DNA from: Lachnospiraceae bacterium
Lineage (GTDB): Bacteria; Bacillota; Clostridia; Lachnospirales; Lachnospiraceae
Assembly: GCA_017476305.1 (NCBI GenBank)
Contig: JAFVAA010000796.1
Coordinates: 1-11,832, forward strand
Reading direction: 5' to 3'
DNA: 11,832 nucleotides
Shown here one piece after another: positions 5,588 through 11,832 of this stretch. Under the pieces are notes generated by a model that was not told the origin of the DNA, did no database searches, and worked only from the letters and a program-made list of their open reading frames with translations. Position numbers and translations under genes: made by a program. The first letter of the stretch is position 1. Each line of letters starts with the position of its first letter.

Positions 5588-6232
5588 ATGAAGGAAGAGA
5601 AAAAGGAACAGATTTCAAATCAGATATTACATAACGCTCTGACAAAAAAACTTCTTTTTTGGGGTGTGTTTGTCCTGGCAGCTTTGATCGTGGGAAATGT
5701 GCTGTGTAAAAAGATGGTCTTCCCCAAATTTTTTGAAAATAAAGAGGGGAAGGTGACGACGGTTTCCACTTCCTCCTTAAAGGAAGTTTTTGAAATGAGC
5801 AGACTTTCTACACTTGAAAATTATTATAATTCTTATGCGACGGTGTATGATGGGGATGGGAAAACAGTCAAGTACTATGTGGCATATGAGGGAATCATAA
5901 AGCTGGGAATTGATTTTGGGAAGATAGAGGTAGCAGAGGATAAAAAGAAAAAGCAGTTTCTGATCATTGTGCCGGCAGCCGAGGTACAGGATGTAAATGT
6001 AAAGCTTGAAGATCTGGAGTATATTTTTGCAGATGATTCGTATGAAACAGAGACTGTCTCACAGGAGGCATATAAGGCATGTGTGAGGGATCTGGAAGAA
6101 AAGGCAAAAAAGGCAGATGCACTGATAGAGAAAGCAGAGGAAAATGCGAAGGATACCGTGAATGCCCTGGTGGAGCCGTTTCGTGAACAGCTGGAGGAAG
6201 GATATGAAATAAAGGTTCAGCTTCAAAAGTGA
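5588..6232 (+). CDS. DUF4230 protein with N-terminal membrane anchor
   Basis: The 214-residue protein has a basic, polar N-terminus, one transmembrane helix at about 22-40, and an extracytoplasmic domain. The core KYYVAYEGIIKLGIDFGKIEV, followed by KKKKQFLIIVPAAEVQDVNV, is characteristic of DUF4230. A long charged helix (about 160-200, EEKAKKADALIEKAEENAKDTV) follows. The function of the family is not known; its members are envelope proteins. AGG precedes the ATG with short spacing. The lipoprotein paralogue starts 36 nt downstream, so the two are co-transcribed and may form a complex. The long leader with alternative hairpins suggests post-transcriptional control. Confidence 0.82.
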   Translation: MKEEKKEQISNQILHNALTKKLLFWGVFVLAALIVGNVLCKKMVFPKFFENKEGKVTTVSTSSLKEVFEMSRLSTLENYYNSYATVYDGDGKTVKYYVAYEGIIKLGIDFGKIEVAEDKKKKQFLIIVPAAEVQDVNVKLEDLEYIFADDSYETETVSQEAYKACVRDLEEKAKKADALIEKAEENAKDTVNALVEPFREQLEEGYEIKVQLQK

Positions 6233-6268
6233 TGGATCGTTTGGGATATGAGAAAGGAATGTGATTTT

Positions 6269-6868
6269 ATGAAGAGGTCAAAAATTTTTGTTCCGGTTTT
6301 ACTGCTTTCTGCCCTGCTTTTATGCTCCTGCGGAAAGGAAAAAGTGAAACCAAAGGAGCCGGAGCTTTCTGTGGTCCGGAATATCTGTGAGCTTTCGACT
6401 TTAAAATGCCGGTATAATAATTTGGCAAAGTCAAAAAAAGAAAAGGGGAGTGGACCGCTGCACTGGTTTGAAAAGGAGCGCAAATTCTGGATCGAATATA
6501 CAGGCGAGGTCGAAATCGGAATCGATATGTCAAAGGTCACGATGGATGTCAATGCCAAAAAGGCCAGGGTGACCGTTTCCATGCCAAAGGCAAAGCTAAT
6601 AAGCATCAAGGCGGATGAAAATACTTTGAATGAAGATTCCTATGTTTTTTCCAAAGATGCTTTTTTCAATAAAAATGAAATTACAGCCAGGGATCAGCAA
6701 AAGGCGATGAAAAAAGCGCAGGAGTCCATGAAAAAGAAGGTAGAGGGGGACGAGGCTCTTTTTTTACAGGCAGAGGGAAATGCCAAAAAGCTGATTGAAA
6801 ATTATATAGAGCAGATGGGGAAGGTTTCCGGTGTGGAGTATAAAGTCGTGTGGAAGGTTAGATTGTAA
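6269..6868 (+). CDS. DUF4230 lipoprotein
   Basis: ATG 6269 is chosen over ATG 6248 because it puts a normal lipoprotein signal at the very N-terminus: MKRSK, a hydrophobic run, and the lipobox L-C-S-C21. AAAGGA lies ten bases upstream. The mature part (about 179 residues) repeats the DUF4230 pattern seen in the gene before it: FWIEYTGEVEIGIDMSKVTM, then the KKARVTVSMPKAKLISI strand pair, and a charged helix (QQKAMKKAQESMKKKVEGDE). It should be anchored on the outer face of the membrane beside its paralogue. Biochemical function is unknown. The gene is complete and ends at TAA 6868. Confidence 0.82.
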   Translation: MKRSKIFVPVLLLSALLLCSCGKEKVKPKEPELSVVRNICELSTLKCRYNNLAKSKKEKGSGPLHWFEKERKFWIEYTGEVEIGIDMSKVTMDVNAKKARVTVSMPKAKLISIKADENTLNEDSYVFSKDAFFNKNEITARDQQKAMKKAQESMKKKVEGDEALFLQAEGNAKKLIENYIEQMGKVSGVEYKVVWKVRL

Positions 6869-7037
6869 TTGCATTGCCAGATGTGAGAGAAATTCTAGTG
6901 AGATTGAAGTAATAGCATATGCGGAATCAAAAGATGATAATAACCTGTTGGATGAATATTTTTTCGAAAAAAATTTTAGTGGGCAATATGTAATACTGCA
7001 GGGGATTGATAAGAGAGAGGTGAATAGTATTGACTAA
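6831..7037 (+). CDS. Small acidic ORF, probably 5'-truncated, upstream of the protease remnant
   Basis: The frame opens at GTG 6831 inside the end of the lipoprotein gene. The part that looks like protein is the last 45 or so codons, reading EIEVIAYAESKDDNNLLDEY and then FFEKNFSGQYVILQGID. No ATG, GTG or TTG with a ribosome binding site lies after 6868, so the natural start seems lost. The stop overlaps the TTG start of the next ORF (ATTGACTAATG), and GAGAGAGG precedes that TTG. The pair therefore looks like a former coupled two-gene cassette. No family is recognised. Confidence 0.35.
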   Translation: MWSIKSCGRLDCNCIARCERNSSEIEVIAYAESKDDNNLLDEYFFEKNFSGQYVILQGIDKREVNSID

Positions 7038-7431
7038 TGCGGAATATTATGATTGTTCATATCATTTAGATATATCGCAGCTTCATAGAAACAAAAATAA
7101 GATTATTAATGCTAAGTTTGATACAGGTGCTAATTCTACTATATTTACTTTGGGTGCGCTGTATGACAATATAGCGGATGAGACAGTTGTTAATTTTAAG
7201 AAAAAAATTCAACAAAAATCAGATATTATCACTAGTAATTTTATATCAGCATCTAATACGAAACAGCACTTCTTATATTTTTTCCCACTTCCACACGGGC
7301 AGGATCATTTGGATATACTTTGATTTCCTTTTTTGTATAGTGTCCAAGATAAACGCATCAATGATGAAAATGGATGTGTTTCTTTCATTTCGAATTTTAA
7401 TGATGGACATTTCATAGAAAATTTTATATAA
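7030..7431 (+). pseudogene. Retropepsin-like aspartyl protease, interrupted by TGA
   Basis: From TTG 7030 the frame codes 97 residues with NAKFDTGANSTIFTLGAL; D31-T-G-A is the active-site loop of clan AA (retroviral-type) aspartyl proteases. The frame stops at TGA 7321-7323 but stays open for 35 more codons to TAA 7429. Across the stop it reads HLDIL-stop-FPFLYSV. Clan AA domains carry a hydrophobic-hydrophobic-Gly motif near this place (as in ILG-x-x-FL), and TGA is one base from GGA (Gly). The joined product of about 133 residues is the usual size of small bacterial retropepsin-like proteins. I read this as a nonsense pseudogene; a short 97-residue product would lack the psi-loop and dimer tail. 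Composition is clearly more AT-rich than both flanking operons. Confidence 0.5.
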
Positions 7432-7432
7432 T
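7404..7432 (+). promoter_or_regulatory. Promoter of the SPFH gene
   Basis: TGGACA (7404-7409), 17 bases, then perfect TATAAT (7427-7432). It lies within the tail of the protease remnant and overlaps that frame's TAA. Transcription should start near 7439, leaving a leader of about 100 nt. Confidence 0.6.
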
Positions 7433-7450
7433 TTAGATATCTGTTTTATA

Positions 7451-7473
7451 CATGGGTATGGCAAATGCCCGTG
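7451..7473 (+). other. 5' leader hairpin before the SPFH gene
   Basis: CATGGGTAT (7451-7459) pairs with ATGCCCGTG (7465-7473) over the loop GGCAA, nine base pairs including two G-U pairs. It sits about 12 nt after the expected transcript start and may protect the mRNA 5' end. Confidence 0.35.
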
Positions 7474-7541
7474 TTCGTGTTTGTAGACTGGAAAAGTTGC
7501 TGTGAAAAGTAATCATGAAAACATATGAAAAGGAGGAGCTT

Positions 7542-8885
7542 ATGGGATTAATAAGAGCAATTGCAGGTGCAATCGGAGGAGTCATGGCAGATCAGTGGAA
7601 GGATTACTTTTACTGTGAATCCATTTCGGACGATGTGCTGGTCGTAAAGGGAGAGCATCGCACGAAGGGAAAGTTCGGAGCCAAGAACAAAGGGAATGAT
7701 AACATCATTTCCAATGGTTCTGTAATCGCTGTCAATGAAGGACAGTGCATGATCATCGTGGATCAGGGAAAGGTCGTAGAGATTTGCGCAGAGGCAGGAG
7801 AGTTTCAGTGGGATGCATCCTCAGAGCCGAGCATTTTTACCGGGAATTTAGGGGACAGCATCAAGGCGACGTTTGCCGCTATCGGAAAGCGTTTTACCTT
7901 TGGCGGGGATACCGGAAAGGACCAGAGGGTATATTTCTTTAATACGAAGGAAATCAAAGGAAATAAATACGGGACGGCAAATCCGGTTCCGTTCCGTGTC
8001 GTCGATGAGAAGATTGGCCTGGATGTAGATATTTCCGTTCGCTGTAATGGAGAATATTCCTATAAGATTATCGATCCGATTTTATTCTATACGAACGTAT
8101 GCGGAAATGAGGCAGATGAGTACCGCAGGGATAAGATTGACGGAATGTTAAAGACAGAGCTTTTGACGGCTTTACAGCCGGCGTTTGCCCAGATTTCCGC
8201 AATGGGAATCCGCTACAGTGCAGTTCCGGCACATACGATGGAGCTTGCAGATGCATTAAACGGACAGCTTTCAGAAAAGTGGACGAAGCTCCGCGGGATC
8301 CAGGTCGTTTCCTTTGGCGTGAACAGCATCACGGCATCCGAAGAGGATGAAAAGATGATCAAGGATCTACAGAAGACTGCCGTATTTGCAAATCCGAATA
8401 TGGGCGCAGCAGCACTGGTGGGTGCACAGGCAGAGGCGATGAAGGCAGCCGCTTCGAATACATCTACAGGTCCTATGATGGCGTTTGCCGGGATGAATAT
8501 GGCAAATCAGGCTGGTGGCATGAATGCACAGGCTCTTTATGGCATGGGACAGCAGCAGGCAGCACAGGCACAGCCGCAGGGACAGGCAGCCCCTGCACAG
8601 ACCGGGGCTTCCGGCTGGACGTGCTCCTGTGGAAAGACCGGAAATACCGGAAAATTTTGTGCAGAGTGCGGTTCTCCGAAGCCGGAGCCGGAGCAGAATG
8701 GCTGGACATGTTCCTGTGGTCACGTAAACCAGGGAAAGTTCTGTCAGGAATGCGGGGCGAAAAAGCCTGCAGGAGCCCCTTTATATAAATGTGATAAATG
8801 TGGCTGGACACCGGAGGATCCGCATCATCCGCCGAAGTTCTGTCCGGAGTGCGGGGACGTATTTGATGATAATGATATCCAATAA
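7542..8885 (+). CDS. SPFH-domain protein with three C-terminal zinc ribbons (YdjI-like)
   Basis: ATG 7542 is chosen over ATG 7515 because AAGGAGGAG lies just before it and the protein then begins MGLIRAIAGAIGGVMADQW, a short amphipathic membrane-associating helix. The 447 residues comprise an SPFH/Band-7-type domain (about 20-300), an Ala/Gln/Met-rich low-complexity linker (about 305-357), and three zinc ribbons: C361/C363/C373/C376, C390/C392/C401/C404 and C417/C420/C434/C437. This is the architecture of Bacillus YdjI, a flotillin-like protein that helps hold PspA at stressed membranes. It is followed 54 nt later by a YdjG-like gene and is likely co-transcribed. A role as a cytosolic, membrane-bound scaffold in envelope stress is inferred from that pairing. 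The extra ribbons may mediate partner binding. Confidence 0.88.
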   Translation: MGLIRAIAGAIGGVMADQWKDYFYCESISDDVLVVKGEHRTKGKFGAKNKGNDNIISNGSVIAVNEGQCMIIVDQGKVVEICAEAGEFQWDASSEPSIFTGNLGDSIKATFAAIGKRFTFGGDTGKDQRVYFFNTKEIKGNKYGTANPVPFRVVDEKIGLDVDISVRCNGEYSYKIIDPILFYTNVCGNEADEYRRDKIDGMLKTELLTALQPAFAQISAMGIRYSAVPAHTMELADALNGQLSEKWTKLRGIQVVSFGVNSITASEEDEKMIKDLQKTAVFANPNMGAAALVGAQAEAMKAAASNTSTGPMMAFAGMNMANQAGGMNAQALYGMGQQQAAQAQPQGQAAPAQTGASGWTCSCGKTGNTGKFCAECGSPKPEPEQNGWTCSCGHVNQGKFCQECGAKKPAGAPLYKCDKCGWTPEDPHHPPKFCPECGDVFDDNDIQ

Positions 8886-8939
8886 AAGATTCCGCACTAT
8901 GCACAGCGAATGCGATAAATACCAGAACGGAGGACGACT

Positions 8940-10034
8940 ATGGGATATGAAGATGATTTGAACATCGTGAAGACGAAAGAGGAGACGGATAAAAAGTGTC
9001 CGCAGTGCGGAGGGGTGATGGATTTTGATCCTGCCTCCGGGAATCTGAAATGTCCATACTGTGATTACGAGGAGAAAATTCCCATAAAAGAGGAGGAGCC
9101 AAAGAAGGCGGCAGAGCTCGATTTAAGGTCGGCCGAGTTTACTGCGAATAAGGACTGGGGCGTGGAGACGAAGACGGTAATCTGCAAAGCCTGTGGTGCG
9201 GAGTCGATCTATGATGCCCTGCAGACCTCTGCTGTGTGTCCGTTCTGTGGCTCGAATCAGGTCATGGACCAGAATGATAAGGATACCATTGCACCGGGTG
9301 GTGTGGTTCCGTTTCAGATCAGTGATGAAAAAGCTTCCGAGCTTTTCAGGACCTGGATCGGGAAAAAATTTTACTGTCCGAAGCTTGCCAAAACAAGTGC
9401 CAGAGCGGATAAATTCAAAGGAATCTACCTTCCATACTGGACCTTTGATGCGCAGACGTATTCCGAATACCAGGGAGAGTATGGCATTGACCATACCTAT
9501 GAGGATTCCGAGGGGAATGAGAAGACACGGACGGATTGGTACAGAACGCAGGGAAACTATAAAAAGTTTTTTGATGATGAGCTGGTGCTTGCTTCTACGA
9601 AACATACATCTTCGATGATGAAAGGGTTAGAGCCGTTTGATACGGAAAATAATGTGGCCTATAAGCCGGAATATATCGCCGGCTTTGTGGCAGAGCGTTA
9701 TTCCGTTGGTCTGGAGGATGGCTGGAAGTCTGCAAAGGCGAGCATGGAAAGAAAGATAAAAAGTGACGTAGAGAGTAAGATCAGAAAAGACCATCATGCA
9801 GATCGCAGTCAGGTGAAAAGCATCAGAACGGAGTTCGATGAGCTGACGTATAAATATCTTTTGCTTCCGATCTGGATGTCGAGCTTTAAGTATAAGGATA
9901 AGGTCTATCAATTCGTCGTGAATGGCCAAAATGGTAAAATTTCCGGAGATACTCCGGTATCTGTTCCAAAGGTGATTCTGACGATAGCCGCTGTGATCGC
10001 GATTATTGTGATATGCTTTTATCTGTTTCGGTAG
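8940..10034 (+). CDS. Double zinc-ribbon membrane protein (YdjG-like)
   Basis: The 364-residue protein has a CGGAGGACG site before its ATG. Zinc ribbon one is C20-PQ-C23 with C38-PY-C41; zinc ribbon two is C82-KA-C85 with C100-PF-C103. A middle domain (about 110-335) contains FKGIYLPYWTFDAQTYSEYQ and KYLLLPIWMSSFKYKDKVY, a pattern typical of YdjG-type proteins. A single transmembrane helix at 345-363 ends the chain, so it is tail-anchored with the bulk in the cytosol. Older annotations sometimes call such proteins PriA-like because of the zinc ribbons; there is no helicase motif here. Bacillus YdjG acts with YdjH, YdjI and PspA at the membrane. Here the partner SPFH gene is just upstream, while PspA and YdjH are absent from the window. 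Confidence 0.82.
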   Translation: MGYEDDLNIVKTKEETDKKCPQCGGVMDFDPASGNLKCPYCDYEEKIPIKEEEPKKAAELDLRSAEFTANKDWGVETKTVICKACGAESIYDALQTSAVCPFCGSNQVMDQNDKDTIAPGGVVPFQISDEKASELFRTWIGKKFYCPKLAKTSARADKFKGIYLPYWTFDAQTYSEYQGEYGIDHTYEDSEGNEKTRTDWYRTQGNYKKFFDDELVLASTKHTSSMMKGLEPFDTENNVAYKPEYIAGFVAERYSVGLEDGWKSAKASMERKIKSDVESKIRKDHHADRSQVKSIRTEFDELTYKYLLLPIWMSSFKYKDKVYQFVVNGQNGKISGDTPVSVPKVILTIAAVIAIIVICFYLFR

Positions 10035-10096
10035 CGGGAAAAACGCTTTCCATAGAAAAAATAAAGATTATTATAGAATTTTATGGAAAAATGTGC

Positions 10097-10140
10097 TAAA
10101 CTAGTATTATTGTTCAGATAGGTTCAGCACATTGTTCAGA
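10097..10140 (+). promoter_or_regulatory. Possible promoter and triple GTTCAG repeat before the DHH gene
   Basis: TAAACT (10097-10102) with preceding TGC looks like an extended -10; the -35 region is poor. GTTCAG then occurs at 10112, 10122 and 10134, spaced 10 and 12 nt, close to one helical turn. The repeats may be an operator or chance; no known binding site is recognised. Confidence 0.35.
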
Positions 10141-10162
10141 AAAATATAGGAGGATTTATTGT

Positions 10163-11083
10163 ATGAGATTAGTTACTAGATCAGATTTTGACGGACTCGC
10201 CTGCGCAGCACTTTTAAAGGAAGCAGGGATTATCGATCATTGGAAATTTGCGCATCCAAAGGATTTACAGGATGGGCTGATAGAGGTTACAGAGAATGAC
10301 TGTCTGGCAAATGTGCCTTATGTACCGGGCTGTGGTCTGTGGTTCGATCATCATAGCAGTGAGCAGGAAAGGCAGGAGTTAGAAGGAAAGTATAAGGGAG
10401 AGAGCCGCATTACTCCTTCCTGCGCACGTATTATTTATGAATATTATGGCGGCAGGGACCGTTTCCCGCAGTTTGATGATATGATGGAAGCTGTGGATAA
10501 GGTGGATTCTGCAAATCTTACGATTGATGAGATCTTACATCCGCAGGGGTGGATTTTGGTAGGATATATTATGGATCCGCGTACCGGGCTTGGACGCTGG
10601 AGAAATTTCCGTATTTCGAATTATCAGCTGATGGAGGAGCTGATCGATGCATGCCGCACGATGACGACGGAGGAGATTTTGGCACTCCCTGATGTGGTAG
10701 AGCGTATCGAGGTCTACAATGAGCAGAGTGAAAAGTTCCAGAAAATGGTCAGAGAGCACACCAGAGTCGAGGGAAATGTCATTATTTCCGATTTGCGCGG
10801 GGTGGATCCGATCTATTCCGGAAACCGTTTTATGATCTACAGTATGTATCCGGAGCAGAATATTTCTGCATGGATCGTATCCGGACGCAGTGGAAAGGGC
10901 TGCTCTGTAGCGACGGGATACAGTATCGTAAATAAGACATCCAATGTAAATGTCGGAAGCCTGATGTTAAAGTATGGCGGCGGCGGACATAAAGCAGTAG
11001 GAACCTGTCAGTTCCCGGATGAGACGATGGATGAGATGGTTCCAAAGCTTTTAAAGGAATTAGTAGAGCTTAGTGAGCAGTAG
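10163..11083 (+). CDS. DHH-family phosphoesterase
   Basis: The 306-residue protein starts after AGGAGG and begins MRLVTRSDFDGLACAALL, with motif I aspartates D8 and D10. The DHH signature is D62-H63-H64 in LWFDHHSS, and further metal-ligand-type aspartates lie in VDKVD (111-115). The C-terminal DHHA1-type substrate-binding motif GGGGH is at 272-276 in KYGGGGHKAVG. The metal motifs are complete, so it should hydrolyse a phosphodiester or phosphoanhydride. Relatives include NrnA oligoribonucleases, cyclic-dinucleotide phosphodiesterases and exopolyphosphatases, and the substrate cannot be told from sequence by eye. It is a single-gene unit with its own leader and a strong terminator 15 nt after its stop. 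Confidence 0.85.
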   Translation: MRLVTRSDFDGLACAALLKEAGIIDHWKFAHPKDLQDGLIEVTENDCLANVPYVPGCGLWFDHHSSEQERQELEGKYKGESRITPSCARIIYEYYGGRDRFPQFDDMMEAVDKVDSANLTIDEILHPQGWILVGYIMDPRTGLGRWRNFRISNYQLMEELIDACRTMTTEEILALPDVVERIEVYNEQSEKFQKMVREHTRVEGNVIISDLRGVDPIYSGNRFMIYSMYPEQNISAWIVSGRSGKGCSVATGYSIVNKTSNVNVGSLMLKYGGGGHKAVGTCQFPDETMDEMVPKLLKELVELSEQ

Positions 11084-11098
11084 AATAAAGATAAGGAG

Positions 11099-11139
11099 GG
11101 CTATCACAGTTTTTATGTGGTAGCCTTTTGTCGTTTTTT
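11099..11139 (+). terminator. Rho-independent terminator after the DHH gene
   Basis: GGCTATCAC (11099-11107) pairs with GTGGTAGCC (11117-11125), nine base pairs with one G-U, over a nine-base loop. TTTTGTCGTTTTTT follows. Confidence 0.88.
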
Positions 11140-11143
11140 CGAT

Positions 11144-11169
11144 GGGACGGTTTCGTAGTAACCGCTCCC
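11144..11169 (+). other. Stem-loop between the terminator and the Fic gene
   Basis: GGGACGGTT (11144-11152) pairs with AACCG-C-TCCC (11160-11169), nine base pairs with one bulged C and a seven-base loop. It lies about 25 nt before the Fic ribosome binding site. No U-run follows, so it is more likely a leader structure than a terminator. Confidence 0.35.
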
Positions 11170-11203
11170 TGGAGAACACAGGACAGGAAAAAAGGAGAAG
11201 TGT

Positions 11204-11832
11204 ATGGAATATAAAATATTGGAAAGAGATGCAAAGCTGGGAGACCGTGTGGCAGCGAGGAAACTGGAAGAACGCAGGGAAAGGCTGGTACAGCTTTCTT
11301 TGCGGGATGCGATGGGGAACAGGCTTACCTACTGTCCTGAGGCACTTCCGGAGAAGCTTTTAAAAGAGATCAATACCATGTATGACCATATTTCCATTAC
11401 CAATATGGATGCTGAGGTTTCAATCGAGGAGGAGTCCTTTCACAGCTGCAGGATCGAGGGAGCCGACACGACACAGGAGGAGTTAAATGAGGTCTTTCGT
11501 GCGAAGCGTTCGGAAAAAAAAGGCGATAAGATGATTTTAAATACATATCGGGCAGTGAAGTATTTAAATATTACGAATAAGAGAGATGTAGATACCCTGG
11601 TGCAGCTTTGGAAGATCGTGACGGATGGTGTATGTGACAATGCGGGGATGTCCGGAGAAAAATTCAGGACCGGTGTCGTGACCGTGGGAAGCCACGAAGC
11701 ACCGGATCCATCGCTCTTAGATTACTGTATGAAGCAGTTTTTTACTTTTTATCATGAAGAAAATGTAGAAAATCCATATATAAAGGTAGCGATCATCCAT
11801 TACTATTTTGTATATATGCATCCGTTATGCGA
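11204..11832 (+). CDS. Fic-family protein (AMP-transferase-like), 3' end outside the window
   Basis: ATG 11204 follows AAAGGAG at good spacing and opens 209 complete codons to the window edge without a stop. S81-C-R-I-E85-G86 matches the (S/T)xxxE(G/N) inhibitory motif of Fic proteins that carry the inhibitory helix N-terminal to the catalytic core. FRTG at 164-167 and the following VVTVGSHEAPDP match the flap region that positions target residues. HYYFVYMHPLC at 199-209 is the start of the catalytic motif HPFx(D/E)GNGR, with H206; the rest is cut off. Fic enzymes usually transfer AMP to hydroxyl side chains, and the inhibitory Glu keeps the enzyme off until released. The target is unknown. 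Family members of this type are about 350-400 residues, so just over half is seen. Confidence 0.87.
   Translation, partial: MEYKILERDAKLGDRVAARKLEERRERLVQLSLRDAMGNRLTYCPEALPEKLLKEINTMYDHISITNMDAEVSIEEESFHSCRIEGADTTQEELNEVFRAKRSEKKGDKMILNTYRAVKYLNITNKRDVDTLVQLWKIVTDGVCDNAGMSGEKFRTGVVTVGSHEAPDPSLLDYCMKQFFTFYHEENVENPYIKVAIIHYYFVYMHPLC

Noticed and set aside
5370..5645. Minus-strand open frame of 91 codons in the DUF4230 leader
   Set aside because: No ribosome binding site or family; it runs through the promoter and the start of the DUF4230 gene.
64..7323. Stop-codon reassignment (TGA as Gly, or TAA as Tyr) explaining the two in-frame stops
   Set aside because: TGA and TAA both end apparently intact genes here (for example TGA at 6232 and TAA at 6868), and two different stop codons would need recoding. 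Two separate nonsense changes are simpler.
8367..8904. Two long minus-strand frames (118 and 143 codons) with many Cys and Arg
   Set aside because: They mirror the zinc ribbons and the Ala/Gln-rich linker of the SPFH gene on the other strand.
9123..9618. Frames of 160 and 141 codons on either strand inside the YdjG-like gene
   Set aside because: The YdjG-like frame has zinc ligands, a membrane anchor and a good ribosome binding site. The others are shadows.
10035..10050. Possible terminator after the YdjG-like gene
   Set aside because: Only a four- or five-base-pair stem (AGCG/CGCT or GGAAA/TTTCC) with no U-run.

Overview
The window looks like the chromosome of a Gram-positive anaerobe of the Clostridia, most likely a Lachnospiraceae-type gut bacterium. 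This is inferred from moderate to low GC, strong AGGAGG-type ribosome binding sites, sigma-A promoters with extended -10 boxes, and the gene families present (DUF4230 pair, SPFH/zinc-ribbon pair, DHH phosphoesterase, Cas4-like/Rad3-type helicase). No tRNA, rRNA, CRISPR array or insertion sequence was seen.

Layout. (1) Positions 1-3098, minus strand: a three-gene DNA-repair-like operon, read from right to left. It holds a Y-family DNA polymerase, a membrane-anchored Mrr-type endonuclease-like protein, and a protein with an N-terminal PD-(D/E)XK (Cas4/RecB-like) nuclease domain fused to a Rad3/DinG-type helicase. The operon has a near-consensus promoter (TTGACA, 17 nt, TATGAT) whose spacer carries a LexA-box-like palindrome. 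The helicase frame is cut by a TAA at 64-66, although its conserved sequence continues in the same frame to the window edge.

(2) Positions about 3390-5105: an AT-rich accessory island bounded by two diverged direct copies of a structured repeat of about 92 nt. Between the copies lie an unrecognised gene that may be frameshifted, an intact PIN-domain toxin-antitoxin pair, and a VOC (glyoxalase-like) gene that has lost its middle. A YgiT-type zinc-finger antitoxin remnant without its first CxxC starts exactly where the second repeat ends.

(3) Positions 5430-6868: an operon of two DUF4230 envelope proteins, one with a membrane anchor and one lipoprotein. Its leader of about 120 nt can fold into two mutually exclusive hairpins. 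(4) Positions 6869-7431: a small decayed cassette of an acidic ORF and a retropepsin-like aspartyl protease. The protease carries a TGA at the expected Gly of its hydrophobic-hydrophobic-Gly motif.

(5) Positions 7404-10034: a promoter, a YdjI-like SPFH protein with three C-terminal zinc ribbons, and a YdjG-like double-zinc-ribbon protein with a C-terminal membrane anchor. These are probably parts of an envelope-stress (PspA/YdjGHI-like) assembly, with no PspA or YdjH partner in view. (6) Positions 10163-11139: a DHH-family phosphoesterase with its own leader and a clear terminator. (7) From 11204 to the window edge: the N-terminal two thirds or so of a Fic AMP-transferase with an N-terminal inhibitory motif.

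Two themes stand out. One is the putatively damage-inducible polymerase / membrane nuclease / nuclease-helicase operon. The other is the number of broken genes (two point nonsense changes, one likely frameshift, one internal deletion, one 5' truncation) in a stretch of about 7 kb.
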